NCBI RefSeq assembly: GCF_010993745.1
Contig: NZ_WOTN01000002.1
Span: forward strand, 62,001 to 126,000
DNA length: 64,000 nucleotides
Origin: Fodinicola acaciae
GTDB lineage: Bacteria; Actinomycetota; Actinomycetes; Mycobacteriales; HKI-0501
Direction: 5' to 3'
A program made the translations under genes and the position numbers. Shown here piece by piece: positions 51,613 to 59,502 of the stretch. Within the stretch, counting starts at the first letter, position 1. The number at the start of each line of letters is the position of its first letter. The notes beneath the pieces were generated by a model. It worked only from the letters and a program-made list of their open reading frames with translations. It did not search any database and had not been told where the DNA came from.

Positions 51613-52083
51613 CTAGTCTCTGCTATACGCAGCGTGACGATCTTTGTAACCGTCGCCGATTACACACAGTGAGACGTCGAGGTCGTACTCCGGTGGTTGT
51701 TGGCAGGATCCCGCAGGATGTTGACGATGGTGTTCGGCTATCGACTTGATTTGATGGTCATCTGCGGAAATCTCGATGCGTTCTGACATGATCTGATCGA
51801 AAAGAGCAGGAGTTCCGAACGTGCGAACGCCAAGATGACGGGCGAGCATGCGTAGTCCGACATCGTCGGACCAGAGAGGGACGTCGCGGTCTTTGGCGAG
51901 CTGGATCGGAGCGAGCCATGCGCCGTCCAGCTGAATGTCGAAGTCGGGAAAGTCGGGAAGTTGATCCACGGCCACGATTGTTGTTGCGCCTGCGGCCGTA
52001 TCGATTCGGGGTCGAACGATCGAAGACCTCGGCTGACACGCGCGGTGGCGTCGGTACATACTGCCACGCTTGATTGTCGGCAT
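51613..52083 (-). pseudogene. PIN-domain-like protein fragment
   Basis: Open frame of 156 aa. Only the middle is gene-like: DIQLDGAWLAPIQLAKDRDV and PLWSDDVGLRMLARHLGVRT, followed by FGTPALFDQI, resemble the C-terminal half of PIN/VapC-type nucleases (the SDD and TFGT motifs). Sequence before and after is of poor coding character and the first PIN acidic residues are not seen. Probably a decayed toxin-type gene in the island. A minus-strand start at 52083 is uncertain. Confidence 0.45.
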
Positions 52084-52199
52084 CTCATTCGAGCCGGCCC
52101 GCAGAGCCAGTCAGCGAACGCGCATCGATAGTGGCTCTCCAGACATCGTTTCGCGACACAAGCGGGAAAAGCAACGATTCGAATTGCCCCTTCAGGTCC

Positions 52200-52691
52200 T
52201 CAAGAGCAATGATTTCCTCTGAGAGATACAGGGCTACTTGCCTCCATTACAACGGGGCCACCGATAGCGAGAGAAGCCGCATCCTGTTCAATCGAGTGAA
52301 GTTCATCGCCATTTGTCGCGGCCACCAGTCCACCACCCTGGCGTTGAGCCACAAGAAGTGCGTACGATCTGCTGCGCCCCAGAATTCCTAATGGCAGGTC
52401 ACCTCTGGAGATCTGCCGTACGACTGCGCGCTGCTCGGCAGATGGATCGCCGGACTGCTCGACGCCTGCCTGGTCGTCGGCGATCGCGCGGTCGATCACC
52501 GCCGCGTGCAGCGCGTCTTTGCTTGGGAAATGCGTATAAAGGGAGCCCACGGCGATATCGCAGTGGTCCGCGACCTCGCTCATCGTGGTCTTCGCGTAGC
52601 CGCGCTCAGCGAACAACCGTTCAGCGGCATCAAGGATGGCCGCCGCCGTCTGACGCCTGCGCCGAGTGCGTCGATCTTCTTGAATGATCAT
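52200..52691 (-). CDS. TetR-family regulator with short, degenerate C-terminus
   Basis: 163 aa from MIIQEDRRTRRRRQTAAAIL. HTH is convincing: AAERLFAERGYAKTTMSEVA, DHCDIAVGSLYTHFPSKDAL. After residue about 85 the sequence (RGDLPLGILGRSRSYALLVA) no longer resembles a TetR ligand domain and the chain is shorter than usual, so a frameshift or decay is likely. It is divergent from the AraC gene, with a 15-bp inverted repeat between. Confidence 0.55.
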   Translation of the reverse strand: MIIQEDRRTRRRRQTAAAILDAAERLFAERGYAKTTMSEVADHCDIAVGSLYTHFPSKDALHAAVIDRAIADDQAGVEQSGDPSAEQRAVVRQISRGDLPLGILGRSRSYALLVAQRQGGGLVAATNGDELHSIEQDAASLAIGGPVVMEASSPVSLRGNHCS

Positions 52692-52740
52692 GTCAAGTTT
52701 GAGTGCTAATTCGGATTTGCTGGCGTTGTAAAGGCTCCGA

Positions 52741-52797
52741 CGAATGTGACGAAACGGCCAGGGAATGTCCGATTTCGGAGCTGTTTCGTGACATTCG
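52741..52797. promoter_or_regulatory. Long inverted repeat between TetR and AraC genes
   Basis: CGAATGTGACGAAAC (52741-52755) is inverted at 52783-52797 (GTTTCGTGACATTCG) with one mismatch and a 27-bp spacer; candidate operator. Confidence 0.45.
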
Positions 52798-52864
52798 ACG
52801 CCGCGACATCGCGACCTGCGTGACAACGGAGTCTTCGCCGGCCTACCGGGCGTGATCAGCGAGA

Positions 52865-53740
52865 ATGGTGATCATGTCAGCTCGCGGGACGGACCCGGCC
52901 CGGTCCGACTTCGGTCGGCCAAGGACCCAGGTGTGCGATTGGCCGGGGATGCGGTCGGAATACAACTGGTTGCCGCCGGCCGGCTCCGTGACGCGTACGA
53001 AGCCACACCAGGTCGGCGTGTCGTTCACCGCGCACCGTGGCGCCGTCTTCGGGTTGCCGGGCCGGTCGTCGACGGCCGACATCCGCGCCGGAGCCGTGTT
53101 CGTGACCGGCTCGGAGGAGATCATCTGGACGGAGATAGGCGAGACCGCCGAGGCGTTGGAGATCTATCCGAGCGATGTGCTGCTTCGGTCGATGGGCGGA
53201 AGCGGCGACGCGATCGCGCCGGCGATGGCGGCCGACGACGCCACGGTGCTGGCCGCCGCGTCGATCCTGCGTCGTGCGCATCTGACCGGTACGCCGATGA
53301 GCGACATGGCGGCGAGCACCGTCGCGCACCGGTTGGCCGGCCACCTGCTCGAGCGGTACGCCGGCATACGGCAGGACCGGCAGCGGGTGGGGCGGCTGGA
53401 CGCCAAGACCGTCGACCGGGTCGCGGAGTACGTCGACGCGCGACTCGGTGGCCAGTTGACGTTGGACGCACTCGCGGCGGTGGCCGCGCTCAGTCCGTAC
53501 CACTTCGCCCGCGGGTTCAAGGCCACGACGGGGATGGCGCCGCACCAGTTCGTCACCGCGCGGCGGGTCGATCGGGCCAGGGCGCTGCTGCTGGGCTCGT
53601 CGATGAGTGTCGCGGAGATCGCGCACGAGGTCGGCCTGTCCAACGTCCGGCATTTCCGCCAGCTGTTTCGCCGGCAGTTGGGTGTGCTGCCGGGAGAACT
53701 CCGCAAGATTCGACCCTCCCCGGTTGGGCCGGCCGTGTGA
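52865..53740 (+). CDS. AraC-family transcriptional regulator
   Basis: 291 aa. C-terminal double HTH: GGQLTLDALAAVAALSPYHF, ARGFKATTGMAPHQFVTARR and MSVAEIAHEVGLSNVRHFRQ, with FRRQLGVLPGELRK. The N-terminus is cupin-like. The start at 52865 or 52874 (both ATG) is unclear, with no strong Shine-Dalgarno. It is followed within 11 bp by an alpha/beta hydrolase and then a SnoaL-like gene, the likely regulated operon. Confidence 0.87.
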   Translation: MVIMSARGTDPARSDFGRPRTQVCDWPGMRSEYNWLPPAGSVTRTKPHQVGVSFTAHRGAVFGLPGRSSTADIRAGAVFVTGSEEIIWTEIGETAEALEIYPSDVLLRSMGGSGDAIAPAMAADDATVLAAASILRRAHLTGTPMSDMAASTVAHRLAGHLLERYAGIRQDRQRVGRLDAKTVDRVAEYVDARLGGQLTLDALAAVAALSPYHFARGFKATTGMAPHQFVTARRVDRARALLLGSSMSVAEIAHEVGLSNVRHFRQLFRRQLGVLPGELRKIRPSPVGPAV

Positions 53741-53750
53741 TCGTGGCCGG

Positions 53751-54644
53751 GTGAGTATCAATCCCTTTCTGATCGTCGACGGCGGCGTCTCGCTGTCCGG
53801 ACGCGTATATCGCGAGTCCGACGACCTGTTCGTCCGGCAGCCGGCCGTGATCGTCACCGGGTCCTGGTTGACCGTCAAGGAGCAGATGGCCGACCGGTAT
53901 GCCAGGGCGCTCGCCGCGCGTGGTTTCACCGCCTTCACGTTCGACTTCGCCGGGTTCGGCGAGAGCGCAGGCGAGCCGCGGCAGGCCGAGATGCCGACGC
54001 GCAAGATCGCGGACATCAAAGCCGTCGCCGCGTACGTGTCGACTCTCTCGTTCGTGCACCCGAGGAAGGTCGGACATCTGGCGGTGTGCGCGAGCGCGCA
54101 GTACGGCCTGGCCGCCATCGCCGCCGGCGCGCCGATCTCTTCGTTCGTGAGCGTCGCCGGTTGGTTCCACGATCTGGAGTCGGTCGCGCCGTTCTACGGT
54201 GGCGCCGAGGGAGTCGCGGGCCGTCTCGACCGCGGCCGGGCGGCTCTGGAGGACTATCGGCAGACCGGCGCGGTGCGGATGGTTCCCGCGTACGACGCTG
54301 GCAACGACCGAGCCGCGATGGCGCTTCCCATGGATTACTACGCGAACTCCGAGCGCGGCGCGGTGCCGGCTTGGACCAACGAGATGGCCGAGTTCAGCTG
54401 GCTGCACTGGCTGACCTTCGACGGGCTCAGCTCGGCGCCTCTGGTCGCCACGCCGAGCCTGTTCGTCCACAGCGATGACTGTGTGCTTCCCGAAAACGTC
54501 CGTGGCGTCGCCAAGAACCTCGACGGTCCGGTGCAGCTCGCCTGGACGACGGGCAGTCAGATCGACTTCTACGACCAACCGGCCCAGGTCGACTTCGCCA
54601 CCGAGGCCGCCTCCATCCACTTCACAAGGACACTCACCCCATGA
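53751..54644 (+). CDS. Alpha/beta hydrolase
   Basis: 297 aa, GTG start. FTFDFAGFGESAGEPRQAEM is the typical DxxGxGxS loop of dienelactone-hydrolase/YcjY-like enzymes. The nucleophile elbow reads AVCASAQYGLA (Ser in CASA). Acid residue in SLFVHSDDCVLPENV; the last block is SQIDFYDQPAQVDFA, without an obvious His at the usual spot. Ester or lactone hydrolysis is plausible. Coupled to the SnoaL-like gene by an ATGA overlap. Confidence 0.8.
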   Translation: MSINPFLIVDGGVSLSGRVYRESDDLFVRQPAVIVTGSWLTVKEQMADRYARALAARGFTAFTFDFAGFGESAGEPRQAEMPTRKIADIKAVAAYVSTLSFVHPRKVGHLAVCASAQYGLAAIAAGAPISSFVSVAGWFHDLESVAPFYGGAEGVAGRLDRGRAALEDYRQTGAVRMVPAYDAGNDRAAMALPMDYYANSERGAVPAWTNEMAEFSWLHWLTFDGLSSAPLVATPSLFVHSDDCVLPENVRGVAKNLDGPVQLAWTTGSQIDFYDQPAQVDFATEAASIHFTRTLTP

Positions 54645-55060
54645 ACGACGGAGCTGTGCTCACCCGCCTGCTGCACGCCATCGACAGCGTCGACTGGCCG
54701 ACGGTCCGGGCGTGTTTCACCGACAAGGTCCACATCGACTACACCTCCCTGTTCGGCGGCGAGCCGGAAACCCTCGCCGCGGACGAGCTCGTCGAACGGT
54801 GGCGCGGACTTCTGCCGGGATTCGACGCCACACAACACCTGACCGGGCCGGTGCTCGTCGACGCGGATGGTCGGCTCGACACCCATGTCCGCTCTTTCCA
54901 CGTGCTGGATGGCGACATCTGGGCCGTACACGGCCATTACTCCGGTCAGCTCCGCGACGGCCGGATCGCCTCGCTCACCTTGACCCTCTTCTACCAGGAG
55001 GGTAACCGGTCGCTGCCCGTCACGGCCGGCGAGCGAGCGAAAACCTCGCCCCGCCGGTAG
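54641..55060 (+). CDS. SnoaL/NTF2-like protein
   Basis: 139 aa. RLLHAIDSVDWPTVRACFTD, HIDYTSLFGGEPETLAADEL and HVRSFHVLDGDIWAVHGHYS are SnoaL_4-type signatures: a small cone-shaped barrel with catalytic or binding role. Translationally coupled to the hydrolase. An 11-bp hairpin at 55111-55145 probably ends the operon. Confidence 0.8.
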   Translation: MNDGAVLTRLLHAIDSVDWPTVRACFTDKVHIDYTSLFGGEPETLAADELVERWRGLLPGFDATQHLTGPVLVDADGRLDTHVRSFHVLDGDIWAVHGHYSGQLRDGRIASLTLTLFYQEGNRSLPVTAGERAKTSPRR

Positions 55061-55110
55061 CGGACTCGACAGCCACCGGATCGAGCCCGATCGCGCTCAT
55101 GCCCGTCCGA

Positions 55111-55145
55111 TCGTCTCCGCGAGGGTCAAACCCGCGCGGAGACGA
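55111..55145. terminator. Hairpin after SnoaL-like gene
   Basis: TCGTCTCCGCG (55111-55121) pairs perfectly with 55135-55145 across a 13-nt loop, 50 bp after the stop. No U-run. Confidence 0.6.
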
Positions 55146-55427
55146 CCAGTGCTCCACCGGAAGATCCGCCGGACGAGCGGCTGAACGTTCGGCTCCTACA
55201 GCGGCTTGCAACCAGCCACATCCATGGACAGCCGGTGCCCAAGATCTCGTACGTCACTCCGAAACGCAACCGGTATTGATGGGCCGTCAAAGGTCCGGTA
55301 ATGATCGCTTTGTCGAGCATCTGGCTGGACGCCCGCTCCGTCATTGGACAACCCGTGCCGCAGTTGCTTCGGTTGTCACTGAATCGGATCGGGCAAGCCC
55401 TCTGCCAACCGTTTGCGCAACAGGTTT

Positions 55428-55459
55428 CGAGTGCGTCTGGCCGACTGAGCTAAGGCGGC
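55428..55459 (-). pseudogene. tRNA-Thr 5'-half fragment
   Basis: Matches the tRNA-Thr gene from acceptor 5' strand to the anticodon, in the same orientation, but lacks three bases in the D stem and has no 3' half. It cannot fold as a tRNA. Confidence 0.85.
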
Positions 55460-55620
55460 GAAGTACTGCTCCGTACCAACGAGTTTAACTGAGTACCAGT
55501 TTGTCCAGGTGAACCGGGGTCTACAGCCCAGGGTGGCACGCTCGGGCGTACCAATGCGTACCAATGCGTACCAATGCGTATCAGCTGGTTATAGAACCTC
55601 TGGGCACACTTCGGGCTCAC
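55428..55620. repeat. att-like direct repeat, copy B
   Basis: Diverged copy of 51329-51515. It carries three perfect tandem CGTACCAATG units (55547-55576) where copy A has two. The match begins at the anticodon loop, the usual tRNA crossover point for tyrosine recombinases. No integrase gene is present between the copies. Confidence 0.85.
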
Positions 55621-56332
55621 CTTCGGTCCCACATATAGGGCCTGCAGGCGTCCCTGAAGCGAGCTGGTGCGTCCTATGACCACCTCGTCAGGTCAGGGCG
55701 ACCGCGATTGGCCCGCCGGCGCGGAAGCAGCGGTTGATATCGGCTACCACGACTACCCATTGTGAGGCCGCAGCCTCGGACTTCCTCACTGTTCGTGACG
55801 GCAGCGGTTACTGCTGGGGCATGCCGAGCGGCCGGATCAAGACACGGTCGATGGCTGTCGGGTTCACCTGCAGGTGAACGCCGAGGGTGAGCATCGAGCC
55901 TGCGAGAACCCCGCCGAGGGCGGCGAGGTTCGGTCAAGGCTGGGCCGCAGGAGCAACTCCCGGAACCACCTGTCGGTAAGGCCGTCAGCGATCACGGTGT
56001 GCCGGCGCGGGCCTCACCTTCGGAAGGTCGACCGACCTCCAGCGTGGGAGGGACGCCGCGTCGGATTATGAGCGCAACGGGTGAAACCGCCGACCTTCCG
56101 ATTTTCAGCCGAAAGGAATGCTGTTCAACCCATGTCAATCTGTACTGCTCAGTCCATGTTGTGCGACGTTCGTCGGAGTTGCCGTTTCAGCCAGTACCGC
56201 TGAGTATCATGCTGTCTCGGAGCGTCTGGGCACGTTCTGGGCACGTTTCTAGCCTGGCGTCAGGAGGGAGCGGGGCCCGGCTGGCCGCAGCGGCGGTCCG
56301 CGTCCCGAGATGCACTCCACCGTTGCAGGTCC
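55621..56332. other. Gene-free stretch of the island
   Basis: No convincing gene on either strand. A tandem CTGGGCACGTTCTGGGCACG at about 56225 recalls the CTGGGCACACTTCGGGC of the att-like repeats. The adjoining 55146-55427 is also empty of recognisable genes. Confidence 0.5.
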
Positions 56333-56908
56333 TCATCGCGGGCGGGCTTGCTTGGCGAGGGCGCGTTGAGCCATCACACGCGCTCCGGACATTCGCATCT
56401 GGGCGAACTGCTCACTCACCCCATACGTGGCAGCCACCTGAGCGTTGTTCTTCCCGTCGAACGCTGCCCGCCTCGCCGCCGCATCAGAGATCAGCAGCTG
56501 CCCCGAGAGGAACTTGGCCTCATTCTCCCGTGCCTGGTCGAAACGCCGGCAGCCGTCCTCGGTCAGCAGCATTTCAGCGAATTCGTGCTCGAGCAGATGA
56601 TGGCCCATTTCGTGTGCCAGGCTGGCGCGACGCCTGGTCACGGGATGGGCGGTGTTCTCGATGATGAGCCGGCTACTTCCCATTGGAATGAGCGCAGCGG
56701 ACCACATGGTCGAGCGCACCGACGTGAAATGGTGGATAGCGGCTTGCGCGCGGGGGCCGTCCTCGAGTTCCTCGAGCGGATACACCGGGATGCCGTGCTC
56801 GTCAGCTAGACGATACGGATCCAGCGGTTCCAGTACGCACAACTCGAGCCCGGCTCGTTCCTCCTCGGCCACGATCCGCATCGCGGCCTGAGTCCACCGC
56901 GCACCCAC
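56333..56908 (-). CDS. ImmA/IrrE-family metallopeptidase
   Basis: 191 aa. Zinc site LAHEMGHHLLEHEFAEM (HEMGH, residues 99-103) with the downstream acidic ligand in ARENEAKFLSGQLLI, both as in ImmA/IrrE (peptidase M78-like) proteins. ImmA-type proteases cleave a partner XRE repressor after DNA damage or another signal. GTG start. It lies 3 bp after the XRE gene, and the pair is divergent from the ubiquitin-like operon it probably controls. Confidence 0.92.
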   Translation of the reverse strand: MGARWTQAAMRIVAEEERAGLELCVLEPLDPYRLADEHGIPVYPLEELEDGPRAQAAIHHFTSVRSTMWSAALIPMGSSRLIIENTAHPVTRRRASLAHEMGHHLLEHEFAEMLLTEDGCRRFDQARENEAKFLSGQLLISDAAARRAAFDGKNNAQVAATYGVSEQFAQMRMSGARVMAQRALAKQARPR

Positions 56909-56911
56909 TGC

Positions 56912-57295
56912 TCAGTCTGCCCTTCTCGCTCGGTCGGCCCTGAAGCGTCGCGCCGCCGAGCCGATCAACTCCTCCAAGTGCTCAACGTCCTCCGGCTCTA
57001 GATCCGGGCGCGCTCGCAGCAATGGAGCCAGCTGGGCTACCAAGTCCGGTGGTTCGGCCGTCCGTCTTTGCAGTTCCTCGTCGTCAACCATGAACTTCTC
57101 GGCCGGCACCTCAAGCCAACGCACCATCGTCGCGAACGCGTCGACATCCGGGTTCTTCCCGTTCGCCAGCCGCGACATGGTCGACGGGCTGACGTCGAGG
57201 AGCTTCGCCAGCTGACGCCACGACAACCGCTTGGCCTCCCTGGCTGCGTCCAGTGCCCCGTGGAGGGCGATCACGTCGATGCTCGCATTGGCCAC
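56912..57295 (-). CDS. XRE-family repressor, ImmA partner
   Basis: 127 aa, GTG start with GGAG upstream. HTH: SWRQLAKLLDVSPSTMSRLA, preceded by ALHGALDAAREAKRL. The C-terminal part, rich in acidic residues (RPDLEPEDVEHLEELIG), could be the protease-sensitive region. Divergent from the ubiquitin-like gene; two palindromes TGYTCG-N6-CGARCA between them are its probable operators. Confidence 0.88.
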   Translation of the reverse strand: MANASIDVIALHGALDAAREAKRLSWRQLAKLLDVSPSTMSRLANGKNPDVDAFATMVRWLEVPAEKFMVDDEELQRRTAEPPDLVAQLAPLLRARPDLEPEDVEHLEELIGSAARRFRADRARRAD

Positions 57296-57338
57296 CTCGG
57301 GCTCCTGTTCTTCGCGGGTCCTGTCACCTGTCGCTCAT

Positions 57339-57395
57339 TGTTCGACATAGCGAGCATTCATGCTATCCTCCGTTTAATGCTCGACATCTCGAACA
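57339..57395. promoter_or_regulatory. Paired XRE operators controlling the ubiquitin-like operon
   Basis: TGTTCG-N6-CGAGCA (57339-57356) and TGCTCG-N6-CGAACA (57378-57395) are inverted copies, 39 bp centre to centre. They lie between the XRE start (57295) and the ubiquitin-like start (57466). Confidence 0.8.
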
Positions 57396-57465
57396 TTGAG
57401 AGAAGATAGGCACACCTTACATCGGAAGATGCTGTCCAGACCCTGACACATGGAGGGACTCCACA

Positions 57466-57744
57466 ATGCCCATCACCAGTGAGCGTGACGCCACCGACCA
57501 GCACGGACGGCCCCCGACCCGGATCACCGTCACCGTTAACGGCGACCCGGTAATTCTGACCGACAGGCGGATGACCGGAACGCAGATCAAGGCTGCGGCC
57601 GTCGAGCAAGGAGCCGACCTCCAGCAGGACTTCCAACTGTCGGTCAAGCGTGGCCACCACTACGACGTCGTCGGCAACGACGAAGTCATCACCGTTCACG
57701 AGGGCGAGGAGTTCATCGCCGTCGCCACGGACGAGAACTCATGA
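57466..57744 (+). CDS. Ubiquitin-like (multiubiquitin-type) beta-grasp protein
   Basis: 92 aa with GGAGGGA before the ATG. TRITVTVNGDPVILTDRRMT, GTQIKAAAVEQGADLQQDF and YDVVGNDEVITVHEGEEF give beta-hairpin, helix, and the late strands of a beta-grasp. The VNG...ltd..mTg.qIK..A pattern fits the bacterial multiubiquitin/E2-E1-JAB-linked family. A single domain is present. The C-terminus is IAVATDENS with no Gly-Gly. The stop overlaps the E2-like ATG (ATGA). Likely modifier protein of the downstream conjugation enzymes (inference). Confidence 0.78.
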   Translation: MPITSERDATDQHGRPPTRITVTVNGDPVILTDRRMTGTQIKAAAVEQGADLQQDFQLSVKRGHHYDVVGNDEVITVHEGEEFIAVATDENS

Positions 57745-58127
57745 CCGAGCCGAGCGACGCAGTCGTGACAGCCGTCGCCGCCGTCCAGGCCCACTTCGCC
57801 GGGAAACCGGTCGAGGTCCTCCCGGACGGCGCCGGCGGCGCCACGGTCATCGTTGACCACGTCGACCTCGGAGACCGCTTCATCCCCAGCACGACCTGGC
57901 TCGGCTTCCACATCAGCGCCGCCTACCCCCACGCCGACGTCTATCCGCACTACATCGGACGCGTCGTCCCGGCAGACGGTCAGCCCCTCGGTGATGCGGT
58001 ACAGCCGGTGGACTGGTGCGGACGGCAGGCCCTGCAGCTGTCGCGCCGCTCCAACCGGTGGAACCCGGCGATCGACAACGCCGCCCTCAAAGCAGAGAAA
58101 GTGATCACGTGGTTCACCACGAAGTGA
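57741..58127 (+). CDS. E2-like (prokaryotic UBC family E-type) protein
   Basis: 128 aa. The order (strand-rich core TVIVDHVDLGDRFIPSTTWL, FHISAAYPHADVYPHYIGRV, then ALQLSRRSNRWNPAIDNAAL) matches prokaryotic E2 family E proteins, with their ...WSR..NxWxP.xD signature. Only one Cys, C93 in PVDWCGRQAL, just before that signature, is a candidate active residue. It sits between the modifier gene and the JAMM-E1 fusion with 4-bp overlaps on both sides. Confidence 0.7.
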   Translation: MTEPSDAVVTAVAAVQAHFAGKPVEVLPDGAGGATVIVDHVDLGDRFIPSTTWLGFHISAAYPHADVYPHYIGRVVPADGQPLGDAVQPVDWCGRQALQLSRRSNRWNPAIDNAALKAEKVITWFTTK

Positions 58128-59455
58128 AGCCGCCCTCGCCAGGGTGGAGCCTCACCCTTCCGCCCCGGCTTTGGGCTGAACTCCAAGGGCACCTGTTCCG
58201 ACCCGACGACGATGAACACGGTGCCGTCATCCTCGCCGACCGAGCCGAAGGGCCTCGCGGTCCCCGGCTGCTTGCTCGAGAACTCATCCTTGCCGTCGAC
58301 GGCATCGACTACGTCGAGGGCACTACCGGGTACCGCGCCCTCAAGGCGGAGTTCGTACGCGACGTGGCGCTGCGCGCTCGTGACGAGAAGCTCGCCTACC
58401 TCCCGGTCCACAACCACTTCGGCACCACGACGGTCGAGTTCTCCCGCGTTGACCTCGCCAGCCATGAACGCGGTTACCCAGCCCTTCGCAAGATCACCGG
58501 GCAGGTCGTTGGCGGGTTGGTCTTCACGCCGCAGGCAGCAGCCGGGGACCTCTGGCTCCCAGACGGGACGCGCGCCCGGTTGACCGAGGTCATCATCCCC
58601 AGCGGAAACCTGATCCGCCTCACCCCTGCGACAGCCTCGGCTGCGTCCAGCGACACCCGCCACGATCGGCAGGCCCGGCTGTTTGGGGACCGTGGCCAGC
58701 AAGCATTCGGGCGGATGCGAGTCGCGGTCATCGGACTCGGCGGCGTCGGCAGCCTTATCGTCGAACTGCTCGCGAGGCTCGGCGTTGACCATCTTGTCCT
58801 GATCGACCGCGACATCGTCGACGGGACAAACCTGCCGCGGCTCGTCGCGGCGGAACTGGACGACATCGGCAAGCTCAAGACCGACCTCGCCGCCCGCAAC
58901 GCCCGACGCGTCAATCCCGCGGCTGCTCTGACCGTTGTGCCCGAGCACGTCCAGCATCCCGACGCCCGGCAGGCCATCGCGGCTTGCGACTGGATCTTCC
59001 TCGCCGCTGACACCAACGCCGCCCGGCACTGGGTCGATCAGACCGTTCACCGATACCTCATCCCTGCGACGCAGGCGGGCGTCAAGATTCCGGTCGACGC
59101 ATCCGGGAGGATCGGCCGGATCCACGTCGCCGTTCGCCAGCTGATCCCGGGAAACGGCTGCATGTGGTGCAACGGCCTGATCGACCCGACCGAACTGGCG
59201 CTGGACATGCTGCCAGACAACGTCCAGCAGCAAGCCCGCTACCTCAACGAAGTCCCCGCACCCAGCGTGATCGCTCTCAACAGCCTCGCCGCCGGCGAAG
59301 CCGTCAACCACTTCATGCTCGCTGTCACCAATCTTCACACTGACGACGGGGAGCACTCCCTGCTGCACTTCCCGCGCAGCGGGCAGCGGATCCATCAGCG
59401 TGCTCGACAGAATCTCGACTGCCACATCTGCTCTCGCACTAGTCGCCTGGCCTGA
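58124..59455 (+). CDS. JAMM protease-E1 (ThiF-type adenylyltransferase) fusion
   Basis: 443 aa, GTG start in a GTGA overlap with the E2-like stop; a GTG at 58109 is possible. Residues 8-165: JAB/MPN domain with HNHFGTTTVEFSRVD (H96, H98, S107, D110) and an upstream Glu, an intact JAMM zinc site. Residues 178-430: ThiF/E1 domain with RQARLFGDRGQ, VAVIGLGGVGSLIVE (204-210 ATP loop), LIDRDIVDGTNLPR and PSVIALNSLAAGEAV. Four Cys form a zinc pair of CxxC knuckles (346/349, 433/436); the only other Cys is 288 in the ACDW strand. Activation and removal of the modifier on one chain is inferred. Confidence 0.88.
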   Translation: MKPPSPGWSLTLPPRLWAELQGHLFRPDDDEHGAVILADRAEGPRGPRLLARELILAVDGIDYVEGTTGYRALKAEFVRDVALRARDEKLAYLPVHNHFGTTTVEFSRVDLASHERGYPALRKITGQVVGGLVFTPQAAAGDLWLPDGTRARLTEVIIPSGNLIRLTPATASAASSDTRHDRQARLFGDRGQQAFGRMRVAVIGLGGVGSLIVELLARLGVDHLVLIDRDIVDGTNLPRLVAAELDDIGKLKTDLAARNARRVNPAAALTVVPEHVQHPDARQAIAACDWIFLAADTNAARHWVDQTVHRYLIPATQAGVKIPVDASGRIGRIHVAVRQLIPGNGCMWCNGLIDPTELALDMLPDNVQQQARYLNEVPAPSVIALNSLAAGEAVNHFMLAVTNLHTDDGEHSLLHFPRSGQRIHQRARQNLDCHICSRTSRLA

Positions 59456-59502
59456 AGGAGCCATCGTTCGGCGTACGATCTACGGTGGAGGGAGCATGCT
59501 TG

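Noticed and set aside
51371..51749. Open frames across att-like copy A on both strands
   Set aside because: They cover a non-coding repeat shared with 55428-55620 and are not conserved in the second copy.
55126..55344. 72-aa minus-strand open frame
   Set aside because: No family resemblance, overlaps the hairpin after the SnoaL-like gene and has no ribosome-binding site.
55674..55937. 87-aa minus-strand open frame
   Set aside because: Arg/Pro-rich composition typical of a chance frame in high-GC DNA.
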